Part shown: positions 57,066 through 64,000 of the stretch, piece by piece
How positions within the stretch are numbered: the stretch's first letter is position 1
Layout: every line of letters starts with the position of its first letter
Assembly (NCBI RefSeq): GCF_900143095.1
Contig: NZ_FRDA01000008.1
Span: 124,001 to 188,000 of the forward strand
Direction of reading: 5' to 3'
Length of the DNA stretch: 64,000 bases
Source of the DNA: Pseudomonas asturiensis
Lineage (GTDB): Bacteria > Pseudomonadota > Gammaproteobacteria > Pseudomonadales > Pseudomonadaceae
Program-made: the position numbers and the translations under genes
Notes under the pieces: generated by a model
Told to the model about the DNA's origin: nothing
The model's database searches: none
What the model saw: the letters and a program-made list of their open reading frames with translations, nothing else

Positions 57066-58760
57066 ATGTCTGATGTCGTTCTCACGGGGCTTGCCAAGCA
57101 ACTGGTGCTGGCCGAGCTTCTTTCTGAAAAAGCTGCGCAGCAGGCTAACCAAAACGCCAAGCGCGACAAGATCTCGTTGGTCAGCTACCTGGTTCAGAAC
57201 AAGCTGGTCAAAAGTCTGACGCTTGCCCAGATGGCCTCCGATCAATTCGGCGTGCCGTTCATGGACCTTGCGAGCCTGGACAAGGAAAGTCAGCCCAAAG
57301 GGTTGGTCAGTGAGAAGCTGGTTCGCCAGCACCACGCGTTACCGTTGTGGCGTCGGGGCAACAAGCTGTTCATCGGCATCTCGGACCCGACCAACCACCA
57401 GGCCGTCACCGACATTCAGTTCAGCACCGGCCTCAACACCGAAGCGATTCTGGTGGAGGACGACAAGCTCAGTGACGCCATCGACAAGTTTTTCGACGCC
57501 AACAGCGGTCTGGGCGATCTGGCCGATGTCGACCTCGGTCTGGACATCGAAATCAGCGACGGCAAGGAGTCTTCTCTCAGCGAACAGAGCGATGCCGATG
57601 ACGCACCGGTGGTGCGCTTCGTCAACAAGATGCTGCTGGACGCGATCCGGCTGGGCTCTTCGGACCTGCACTTTGAGCCTTATGAGAAAGTATTTCGCGT
57701 GCGCCTGCGCACCGACGGCATCCTGCATGAAGTCGCCCGGCCGCCGATTCACCTCGCCAGCCGAATCGCTGCGCGTTTGAAGGTTATGGCCAGCCTGGAC
57801 ATTTCCGAGCGACGCAAGCCTCAGGACGGACGGGTCAAGCTGCGCGTCTCCAAGACCAAGGCCATCGATTTTCGTATGAACACCCTGCCGACGCTGTGGG
57901 GCGAGAAAATCGTGATGCGGATTCTCGATCCGACCAGCGCCCAGATGGGCATTGATGCCCTGGGCTACGAGCCTGAGCAGAAGGCACTGTATCTGGAAGC
58001 GTTGAAGCAGCCACAGGGGATGATTCTGGTCACAGGCCCCACCGGCTCCGGCAAGACCGTGTCGCTGTACACAGGCCTCAACATCCTCAACACGGTGGAC
58101 ATCAACATTTCAACCGCCGAAGACCCGGTCGAGATCAACCTGGAAGGCATCAACCAGGTCAACGTCAATCCGCGTCAGGGCATGGACTTCTCTCAGGCGC
58201 TGCGCGCGTTCTTGCGTCAGGACCCTGACGTGATCATGGTCGGCGAGATCCGCGACCTGGAAACGGCAGAAATCGCCATCAAGGCCTCGCAGACCGGTCA
58301 CATGGTCTTGTCCACGCTGCACACCAACAGCGCGGCGGAAACCCTGACCCGTTTGCACCACATGGGGGTCGCAGCCTTCAACATTGCCACGGCGATCAAC
58401 CTGATCATCGCGCAACGTCTGGCTCGCAAGCTATGCTCCCACTGCAAAAAAGAGCTGGATATTCCCCGCGAAACACTGCTTCAGGAAGGTTTTCCCGAGT
58501 CGAAAATAGGCACGTTCAAGATCTACGGCCCGGTTGGCTGTAATCAGTGCAACGGCGGGTACAAGGGGCGGGTCGGCATTTACGAGGTCGTCAAGAAAAC
58601 GCCTGAGCTGGAACGCATCATCATGGAAGAAGGCAATTCGCTGGAAATTTCCAGGCAAATGCGCAAGGACGGCTTCAATGACCTGCGCACCTCAGGCCTT
58701 TCGAAAGCCATGCAGGGCATTACCAGCCTGGAAGAAGTCAATCGCGTGACCAAGGATTAA
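57066..58760 (+). CDS. pilB: Type IV-a pilus extension ATPase PilB
   Basis: PilB powers pilus assembly at the inner membrane. Start ATG at 57066 (MSDVVLTGLAKQLVL) gives 564 residues, matching PilB; further upstream codons are shadow. The N-terminal MshEN-like domain is followed by the Walker A GPTGSGKT (324-331), Asp box, Walker B IMVGEIRDLETAEIA and the tetracysteine zinc motif CSHCKKEL/CNQCNGG. pilC follows after 2 bases. Confidence 0.97.
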   Translation: MSDVVLTGLAKQLVLAELLSEKAAQQANQNAKRDKISLVSYLVQNKLVKSLTLAQMASDQFGVPFMDLASLDKESQPKGLVSEKLVRQHHALPLWRRGNKLFIGISDPTNHQAVTDIQFSTGLNTEAILVEDDKLSDAIDKFFDANSGLGDLADVDLGLDIEISDGKESSLSEQSDADDAPVVRFVNKMLLDAIRLGSSDLHFEPYEKVFRVRLRTDGILHEVARPPIHLASRIAARLKVMASLDISERRKPQDGRVKLRVSKTKAIDFRMNTLPTLWGEKIVMRILDPTSAQMGIDALGYEPEQKALYLEALKQPQGMILVTGPTGSGKTVSLYTGLNILNTVDINISTAEDPVEINLEGINQVNVNPRQGMDFSQALRAFLRQDPDVIMVGEIRDLETAEIAIKASQTGHMVLSTLHTNSAAETLTRLHHMGVAAFNIATAINLIIAQRLARKLCSHCKKELDIPRETLLQEGFPESKIGTFKIYGPVGCNQCNGGYKGRVGIYEVVKKTPELERIIMEEGNSLEISRQMRKDGFNDLRTSGLSKAMQGITSLEEVNRVTKD

Positions 58761-58762
58761 GC

Positions 58763-59980
58763 ATGGCCAGCAAGGCAGTCAAAGTCAGTGTTTTCACCTG
58801 GGAAGGCGTTGACAAGAAAGGCAGCAAGATCAACGGTGAACTGAGCGGCCACAACCTGGCGCTGGTCAAGGCTCAGTTGCGCAAGCAGGGTATCAACCCG
58901 ACCAAAGTGCGCAAAAAAGCGGTGTCGATTTTCGGCAACGGCAAAAAAATAAAACCGTTGGACATCGCCTTCTTCTCAAGACAGATGGCGACAATGATGA
59001 AAGCGGGCGTTCCGCTGCTGCAATCCTTCGACATTATTATCGATGGCAGCGAGAACCCGAATATGCGCTCCCTGATCGGCACGCTCAAACAAGAGGTTTC
59101 GGCAGGCAACAGCTTTGCAACCGCCTTGCGTAAGAAACCGGAATATTTCGATGACCTGTTTTGCAACCTGGTGGATGCAGGCGAACAGGCTGGTGCCCTG
59201 GAAAGCCTGCTGGACCGCGTCGCAACCTATAAAGAAAAGACCGAAAAGCTCAAAGCCAAGATCAAAAAAGCCATGACCTACCCCGCGGCTGTTCTGATAG
59301 TCGCCATGATTGTGTCCGGTATTCTGCTCATTAAAGTCGTCCCGCAGTTTCAGTCGATATTCTCAAGCTTTGGGGCCGAGTTGCCAGCATTTACATTGAT
59401 GGTCATCTGGCTTTCAGAGGTCATGCAACGCTGGTGGCTGGTCGCTCTCGGACTATTGATCGGCGCCTACTATTTATTCAAAAACGCCTACAAAAAATCC
59501 GAGAAATTTCGCGATAGCATCGACAGATTCTTGTTGAAAACACCCATCATTGGCCCACTGATCTTCAAGTCATCTGTAGCACGCTACGCGCGGACTCTGG
59601 CCACCACCTTCTCGGCAGGCGTCCCGTTGGTCGAGGCGCTTGATTCAGTTGCTGGTGCCACCGGCAACGTGGTGTTCCGCAACGCGGTCCACAAAATCAG
59701 GCAGGATGTTTCGACCGGCATGCAGTTGAATTTCTCGATGCGCTCGACCGGTGTATTCCCGAGCCTGGCCATTCAGATGACGGCCATTGGTGAGGAATCC
59801 GGCGCGCTGGACAGCATGCTCGACAAGGTCGCCACCTATTACGAGGATGAAGTCGACAACATGGTCGACAGCCTGACCAGCCTGATGGAGCCGATGATCA
59901 TGGCCGTACTGGGCGTTATCGTCGGCGGGCTGGTGATCGCCATGTACCTGCCGATCTTCAAACTTGGAAATGTCGTCTGA
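58763..59980 (+). CDS. pilC: Type IV pilus inner-membrane platform protein PilC
   Basis: 405 residues with two T2SSF domains and three to four hydrophobic helices (for example AAVLIVAMIVSGILLIKVV and a C-terminal MEPMIMAVLGVIVGGLVIAM). It couples PilB rotation to pilin assembly. Starts two bases after pilB and two bases before pilD. Confidence 0.97.
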   Translation: MASKAVKVSVFTWEGVDKKGSKINGELSGHNLALVKAQLRKQGINPTKVRKKAVSIFGNGKKIKPLDIAFFSRQMATMMKAGVPLLQSFDIIIDGSENPNMRSLIGTLKQEVSAGNSFATALRKKPEYFDDLFCNLVDAGEQAGALESLLDRVATYKEKTEKLKAKIKKAMTYPAAVLIVAMIVSGILLIKVVPQFQSIFSSFGAELPAFTLMVIWLSEVMQRWWLVALGLLIGAYYLFKNAYKKSEKFRDSIDRFLLKTPIIGPLIFKSSVARYARTLATTFSAGVPLVEALDSVAGATGNVVFRNAVHKIRQDVSTGMQLNFSMRSTGVFPSLAIQMTAIGEESGALDSMLDKVATYYEDEVDNMVDSLTSLMEPMIMAVLGVIVGGLVIAMYLPIFKLGNVV

Positions 59981-59982
59981 CT

Positions 59983-60855
59983 ATGCCCCTTCTCGATTTC
60001 CTGGCCAGCTCGATGCTGGCCTTTGTTATTTTCAGTGGCGTGCTTGGCCTGCTGGTCGGAAGCTTTCTCAACGTCGTGGTGTATCGCCTGCCAAAGATGA
60101 TGGAGCGTGACTGGAAAGCCCAGTCGCGGGAAATGCTGGGCTTGCCTGCCGAGCCCGAACAGTCCCCCTTCAACCTGATTCTCCCGCACTCCAGTTGCCC
60201 GCACTGCGCCCACAGCATTCGCCCCTGGGAGAACGTGCCGGTCATCAGCTACTTGCTGCTGCGCGGCAAGTGCTCGCAATGCCAGTCTGCGATCAGCAAG
60301 CGTTATCCGCTGGTCGAACTGGCCTGCGCGCTGCTGTCGGCCTACGTCGCCTGGCATTTCGGCTTTGGCTGGCAAGCGGCGGCGATGCTGGTGTTGAGTT
60401 GGGGCCTGCTGGCCATGAGCCTGATCGACGCCGACACGCAGTTGCTGCCGGACTCACTGGTGCTGCCCCTGATGTGGCTGGGGCTGATCGTGAACACGTT
60501 CGGCCTCTTCACCGCGTTGAGTGACGCGCTGTGGGGCGCGGTGGCCGGTTACCTGGCGTTGTGGTCGGTGTTCTGGCTGTTCAAGCTGATCACCGGCAAG
60601 GAAGGCATGGGCTATGGCGACTTCAAATTACTGGCAATGCTCGGAGCGTGGGGCGGCTGGCAGATTCTGCCGCTGACCATTCTGCTGTCCTCGCTGGTAG
60701 GCGCCGTTCTGGGCGTGATCCTGATGCGCGTGCGCAATGTTGAATCCGGTACGCCAATCCCCTTCGGTCCTTATCTGGCCATTGCGGGGTGGATCGCTTT
60801 GCTCTGGGGTGGTCAAATAACCGACTCCTATTTGCAGTTTGCCGGTTTCAAATGA
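59983..60855 (+). CDS. pilD: Prepilin leader peptidase/N-methyltransferase PilD
   Basis: PilD cleaves and N-methylates type IV prepilins and type II pseudopilins. The 290-residue protein keeps the cytoplasmic cysteine pairs Cys72, Cys75, Cys97 and Cys100 and the catalytic Asp149 ([11 protein letters not shown]) and Asp213 (GMGYGDFK), numbers identical to P. aeruginosa PilD. Seven or eight helices are visible. Confidence 0.97.
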   Translation: MPLLDFLASSMLAFVIFSGVLGLLVGSFLNVVVYRLPKMMERDWKAQSREMLGLPAEPEQSPFNLILPHSSCPHCAHSIRPWENVPVISYLLLRGKCSQCQSAISKRYPLVELACALLSAYVAWHFGFGWQAAAMLVLSWGLLAMSLIDADTQLLPDSLVLPLMWLGLIVNTFGLFTALSDALWGAVAGYLALWSVFWLFKLITGKEGMGYGDFKLLAMLGAWGGWQILPLTILLSSLVGAVLGVILMRVRNVESGTPIPFGPYLAIAGWIALLWGGQITDSYLQFAGFK

Positions 60856-61475
60856 CCCACCCTGATCAAAAACCCTGGATTCTCGGCCTCACAGGCGGCA
60901 TTGGTAGCGGTAAAAGTGCAGCGGCGCAGTGCTTTATCGACCTGGGCATCCAGGCCGTGGACGCCGACCATGCGGCACGCTGGGTGGTCGAACCGGGTCG
61001 TCCGGCGCTGGATCAGATTGCCGAACACTTCGGCCCTGGCGTGTTACAACCCGGCGGCGAGCTGGATCGCAGCGCGTTGCGCAAGCTGATCTTCGAGCAG
61101 CCTGACGAACGTCGCTGGCTTGAATCGCTGCTGCATCCGCTGATCAATCAGGAGATCGCCCGCTATCTGGCGAACGCGACATCGCCCTACGCCATTCTGG
61201 TCTCGCCGCTGCTGATCGAATCCGGCCAGTACCGAACGGTCCAGAGGCTACTGGTGATCGACGTGCCTCAGTCTCTGCAAATAGAGCGCACCATGCTGCG
61301 CGACCGCTCAAGTCAGGAGCAGGTCCAGGCCATCCTCAAGGTCCAGGCGCAGCGCGAAGATCGTCTGCGCCATGCCGACGATGTGCTGATCAATGACCGT
61401 GATACGGCCTGGCTGAAAAGCGAAGTCGAGCGGCTGCACCACTTTTACCTTACTTTGCGTGGAGGCCAATCATGA
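60852..61475 (+). CDS. coaE: Dephospho-CoA kinase
   Basis: CoaE phosphorylates dephospho-CoA in the last step of CoA synthesis. ATG at 60852 overlaps the pilD stop (ATGA) and gives 207 residues; P-loop [11 protein letters not shown] (12-22), substrate segment [11 protein letters not shown] and LID with MLRDRSS. Longer in-frame codons to 60789 are shadow of pilD. Standard pilD-coaE-yacG order. Confidence 0.97.
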   Translation: MTHPDQKPWILGLTGGIGSGKSAAAQCFIDLGIQAVDADHAARWVVEPGRPALDQIAEHFGPGVLQPGGELDRSALRKLIFEQPDERRWLESLLHPLINQEIARYLANATSPYAILVSPLLIESGQYRTVQRLLVIDVPQSLQIERTMLRDRSSQEQVQAILKVQAQREDRLRHADDVLINDRDTAWLKSEVERLHHFYLTLRGGQS

Positions 61476-61681
61476 GCCAACCAATGATCGTTCAATGCCC
61501 GACCTGCGACGCACCTGTGGAATGGAGCGCGGCCAGCCCCAACCGCCCGTTCTGCTCGGACCGCTGCAAGCTGATCGACCTCGGTGCCTGGGCATCGGAA
61601 GAACATGCCATCCCGGTCAGCCCGGATGCCGAAGACGATCTGTTTTCAGGCGATCTGGAAGCGCCGCACAGAGGGCATTGA
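61472..61681 (+). CDS. yacG: DNA gyrase inhibitor/zinc protein YacG
   Basis: A 69-residue zinc finger protein with ligands Cys9, Cys12, Cys28 and Cys32 (CPTCDAP then FCSDRCK) and an acidic C-terminal tail. YacG binds GyrB and blocks DNA binding. It overlaps the coaE stop by 4 bases. Confidence 0.95.
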   Translation: MSQPMIVQCPTCDAPVEWSAASPNRPFCSDRCKLIDLGAWASEEHAIPVSPDAEDDLFSGDLEAPHRGH

Positions 61682-61997
61682 GGCTAACTGATTCTTTTCG
61701 CGAGCAACTCCATCGCCTGATGATCCTTACCACGCTCTGCGTTCGCTCAAGAATGTGACGCGGAGCGTGAGCACGGTCAGCGCGGGGTAGACACTGATCC
61801 TTCCCAAGCTCCAGCGATCATCGTTAACCAAAAGTCTCACTGCAACCAATGGACTGCGGGAGGCGCCTTGCCGGCGATGCGTTTCTGAAGCGACCTATCA
61901 GCGACTGAACTGACGCCATCGCCGGCAAGCCGCCTCCCACAAGGTATGCATTCAGTCAGATACTTTCGCTTGGCCCCGACAGGATCACACCCCTCCG
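61682..61997. other. Intergenic region containing a REP pair
   Basis: 316 bases between yacG and the convergent gene at 61998. Its right half is occupied by the REP pair 61855-61942; the left part shows no gene or T-tract terminator. Confidence 0.6.
61855..61942. repeat. REP inverted pair (REPIN-like), copy 2
   Basis: 88 bases with terminal inverted units GCGGGAGGCGCCTTGCCGGC and GCCGGCAAGCCGCCTCCCAC; the right arm is identical to copy 1 over CGCCGGCAAGCCGCCTCCC. Length is the same as copy 1 at 12992-13079. Confidence 0.82.
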
Positions 61998-62459
61998 TTA
62001 CGGCCTTTCCAGCGCCACACGCAACTGATCGGCACTTGCGAACTGCTGCTGACTGACCAGCTTCCCGTCGCGCAATTGCAACCAGAGCACTTTATCCTCG
62101 TCGCCAGCGTACTGCGGCACGATGCGTGCCTCGCGGTCGAGCATGACGCGGTAGGTGTAGTCACGCATTTTGGGGATGGCGAACATTTTGGCGATGATGC
62201 TCGGCATTTTCTGAATGTCGGCCACGAAGACGGTGTGGCGTGATTCGAGGAAGCCCTTGGGTTTGTCGGCAAGCGCGGCGTTGACCAGCTTGGCGGCGTC
62301 CATGCTTCTGGCAACCAGCAGGGTTTGTGTCTGGTCGTTCAGGGTGTACGGCTGATCGTACTGATCAAGCAGCGTCCATGGCGCGAGGTGTTCGCCGGTT
62401 TGCAGGGCGTTGGCCGTGAGCGGCAGCAGGGCCAGAAACAGCAGGGGCAGAAATTTCAA
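61998..62459 (-). CDS. Secreted protein, possibly thioredoxin-like fold; function unknown
   Basis: No ATG fits the signal peptide. TTG at 62459 lies 8 bases after GAGGA and gives 153 residues opening with MKFLPLLFLALLPLTANA, a clean Sec signal cleaved after about residue 18. The mature part (LQTGEHLAPWTLLDQYDQPY, then TLLVARSMDAAKLVN) resembles a peroxiredoxin/thioredoxin-like domain of the YtfJ type without CxxC. Homologues are often called FAD/FMN-containing dehydrogenase in databases, for which I see no motif. Confidence 0.7.
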   Translation of the reverse strand: MKFLPLLFLALLPLTANALQTGEHLAPWTLLDQYDQPYTLNDQTQTLLVARSMDAAKLVNAALADKPKGFLESRHTVFVADIQKMPSIIAKMFAIPKMRDYTYRVMLDREARIVPQYAGDEDKVLWLQLRDGKLVSQQQFASADQLRVALERP

Positions 62460-62584
62460 CGGGGTATTCCTCGAAAAGGTACTGTTTGCCGGAAGGCCAT
62501 CGCGGCCAGTCAAGATCGAGTGCCAGTCTACACCTACACATTCACTCTTCCAGTGACAGCGATTAGAACGCTAAGCTTGGGCCC

Positions 62585-63214
62585 ATGGATGACTCAGACT
62601 ACTTACGCCTGTTGACGATCCAGGCCGAACAAGCCAACGCCTTTCTTTCCAATGCGCGAAAGTGGGAGCGTGAGCGTTGGGTGTGTCAGCGCCTGTTGCA
62701 GGGCCTGAACATCGCCCATCGCAATGAAGACTTCACGCCCGCCGGCCAGGAGCCGCCGGACGTGCTGTTTCGTGACGCCTGCTTCGAGGTGTTTTTCGTG
62801 CTGGACGAAGGTCGCCGTCTCAATGACGAGTGGCGCGAGGAGCTGGAGCGACGACGCAGCGCCTTTTCCCTGAGCCAGCTGGTGCGCCGCGAGGCCAAGC
62901 CCAAGCGCATTCCCGCCTCCGAACTGTTGCGACGCCTCGCCCCTACACTGCGCAAGAAATCCCACAACTACCGCGAACGGGGCATTGACCTCGGCGAACT
63001 GGATATCATTGCCTTCGCCAGCCTCAAGCGCGAAGTGCTGGACCTCAACAGCCATTTTCCGCCGCCCACCGAATATCTGCGTCAGGGCTGGCGCTCGCTG
63101 TCGCTGGTCGGGCCGACGTTCGCTCGGGTATTGTTCGCGCACCCGGATGCCCCGGATTTTCTGCGGACCAATCTGGGCCGCAGTGTCGTTTTCGATGTTG
63201 GAATCAGTTTATGA
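62585..63214 (+). CDS. DUF1780 family protein
   Basis: 209 residues starting MDDSDYLRLLTIQAEQANAF. Charged, with helix-rich basic centre (RRREAKPKRIPASELLRRLA). Homologues are conserved in Pseudomonas; structures suggest a restriction-endonuclease-like fold, but no activity is known to me. Overlaps the MOSC gene by 4 bases. Confidence 0.85.
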   Translation: MDDSDYLRLLTIQAEQANAFLSNARKWERERWVCQRLLQGLNIAHRNEDFTPAGQEPPDVLFRDACFEVFFVLDEGRRLNDEWREELERRRSAFSLSQLVRREAKPKRIPASELLRRLAPTLRKKSHNYRERGIDLGELDIIAFASLKREVLDLNSHFPPPTEYLRQGWRSLSLVGPTFARVLFAHPDAPDFLRTNLGRSVVFDVGISL

Positions 63215-63744
63215 GCCCGTTGCAAGAACTGCTGGCCGATGTCCCGCAGCAAGGTCGTGTGCGCTGGATTGGCGTGCGGCCCGAGTCACGTGTCGACATG
63301 ATCGAGCTGGACGCTGTCGAGGCGCGTCGCGAGGCCGGTCTGACCGGCGATCACACGCGCCCCGGTCCGCGCAACGCCCGACAGGTCACGCTGATTCAGT
63401 GGGAACACCTGGCGGTGGTCAGTTCGCTCTTGAACCGGCCTGCTGAAAACCCCATCGTGCCACAGGACCTGCGGCGCAACCTGGCGATCAGCGGCATCAA
63501 TCTGTTCAGCCTCAAGGGGCGGCGCTTCAGGATCGGTCAGGCCATCTTTGAAACCACCGGCTGGTGCCAGCCATGCGCGCGCCTTGAGCAACGGCTCGGC
63601 CACGGGACCTTTCAAGCGGTGCGCGGGCATGGCGGAATCACGGCCCGAGTGATACAAAGCGGAATCATCCGGCTCGACGACACCCTTCAGGTCGAGCCGC
63701 TGGACAGCAATGATCCATGGCCTCCTGCCAGGCAGCGCGCCTGA
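63211..63744 (+). CDS. MOSC domain-containing protein
   Basis: A 177-residue MOSC domain related to the C-terminus of molybdenum cofactor sulfurases and YiiM. The conserved Cys is in TTGWCQPCARLEQRLG near residue 120, and the substrate segment RNARQVTLIQWEHL and NPIVPQDLRRNLAISG match the fold. Usual role is sulfur or N-hydroxyl chemistry with molybdenum cofactor; the present specificity is unknown. Confidence 0.9.
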   Translation: MSPLQELLADVPQQGRVRWIGVRPESRVDMIELDAVEARREAGLTGDHTRPGPRNARQVTLIQWEHLAVVSSLLNRPAENPIVPQDLRRNLAISGINLFSLKGRRFRIGQAIFETTGWCQPCARLEQRLGHGTFQAVRGHGGITARVIQSGIIRLDDTLQVEPLDSNDPWPPARQRA

Positions 63745-63769
63745 AACGAGACACGAGACGAGACATAAA

Positions 63770-63943
63770 ATGAGCAGCCGTCTGAACCCGGACGACCAAC
63801 GGCGTGTCGAAGAGTACCTTCAGACGCCCCAGCATCAAGTCGAGCGCAGGCCTTTTCAGCCCTGGCTGCTCCTGATCATGCTGGTGGTCGTGGTCATCGG
63901 ACTGGGCCTGCTGAGCCGTTTTTTGAGCCATCTGACGCTATGA
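63770..63943 (+). CDS. DUF3094 family small membrane protein
   Basis: ATG at 63770 gives 57 residues: a polar N-terminus (LNPDDQRRVEEYLQTPQHQV) and one C-terminal helix (about 33-53, WLLLIMLVVVVIGLGLL). Longer in-frame codons begin at 63710 in the MOSC gene. Conserved in Pseudomonas with unknown function. 57 bases follow to the window end with no further gene. Confidence 0.85.
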   Translation: MSSRLNPDDQRRVEEYLQTPQHQVERRPFQPWLLLIMLVVVVIGLGLLSRFLSHLTL

Positions 63944-64000
63944 GCTGCCTTGCGCTCGCGAAGATCGAGCTCCTCCCGAATTCCTTAAACCTTCTGAGTA

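Overview
The window is chromosomal DNA of a Pseudomonas, most likely of the P. syringae group. Support comes from the high GC content, the conserved Pseudomonas gene orders mreBCD-maf-rng-yhdP-nit, gatCAB, fruBKA with a divergent cra, ampD-ampE, and tRNA-Thr-pilA then pilBCD-coaE-yacG, two REP-type inverted repeats, and a long chromosomal tellurium-resistance (Ter) cluster. I name the group from gene order and protein character, not from a database search.

Layout. (1) 1-9540, minus strand: the cell-shape operon mreB-mreC-mreD, followed by maf, rng, yhdP and a truncated nitrilase-family gene at the left edge. (2) 9747-15028, plus strand: gatCAB (Asn/Gln-tRNA amidotransferase), an RlpA-like lipoprotein, a CaCA-type cation exchanger with altered ion-binding residues, and a carboxymuconolactone-decarboxylase-like protein. 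(3) 15386-25907: an envelope-modification region with an orphan OmpR-type regulator preceded by a 53-codon membrane ORF, a methyltransferase, an Ais-like phosphatase, the phosphoethanolamine transferase EptA, and a six-gene operon (ugd, UDP-glucuronate epimerase-like, polyprenyl-phosphate glycosyltransferase, LAB_N protein, ArnT-like transferase, SdiA-regulated-type protein). That operon could make, lipid-link, flip and attach a uronic acid to LPS. (4) 25929-28550: an AEC transporter and a PhoD phosphatase. (5) 28751-35650: the fructose PTS operon fruBKA and its repressor Cra/FruR, with a Cra-like operator between them. (6) 35647-41447: tatD, ampDE, a DUF1631 gene and nadC.

(7) 41498-55478 is the most unusual part: a 15-gene Ter stress-response locus in two arms that converge on one terminator (43901-43933). 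The plus arm encodes a GYF-AIM24 protein and a TerF-like TerD-vWA protein. The minus arm runs ATP-grasp, TerD-serine protease fusion, PRTase/TRSP, HAD, PRTase/PELOTA, CitE-like lyase, HAD-IB, TerZ, TerA, TerB, TerC, TerD, TerE/D. Its promoter-distal half holds the metal-binding Ter proteins. Its promoter-proximal half has the make-up of the predicted nucleoside-like metabolite pathway proposed for Ter loci by comparative genomics (Anantharaman, Iyer and Aravind), which to my knowledge is biochemically unsolved. The block lies between nadC and tRNA-Thr/pilA, genes that are neighbours in P. aeruginosa PAO1, so it looks like an accessory insertion at a tRNA/pilin hot spot.

(8) 55598-63943: a DUF1523 gene, tRNA-Thr(CGU), pilA with a sigma-54 promoter, pilBCD-coaE-yacG, a REP pair, a secreted protein of unknown function, and DUF1780, MOSC and DUF3094 genes. 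No complete insertion sequence, prophage, integrase, rRNA or CRISPR array was seen.
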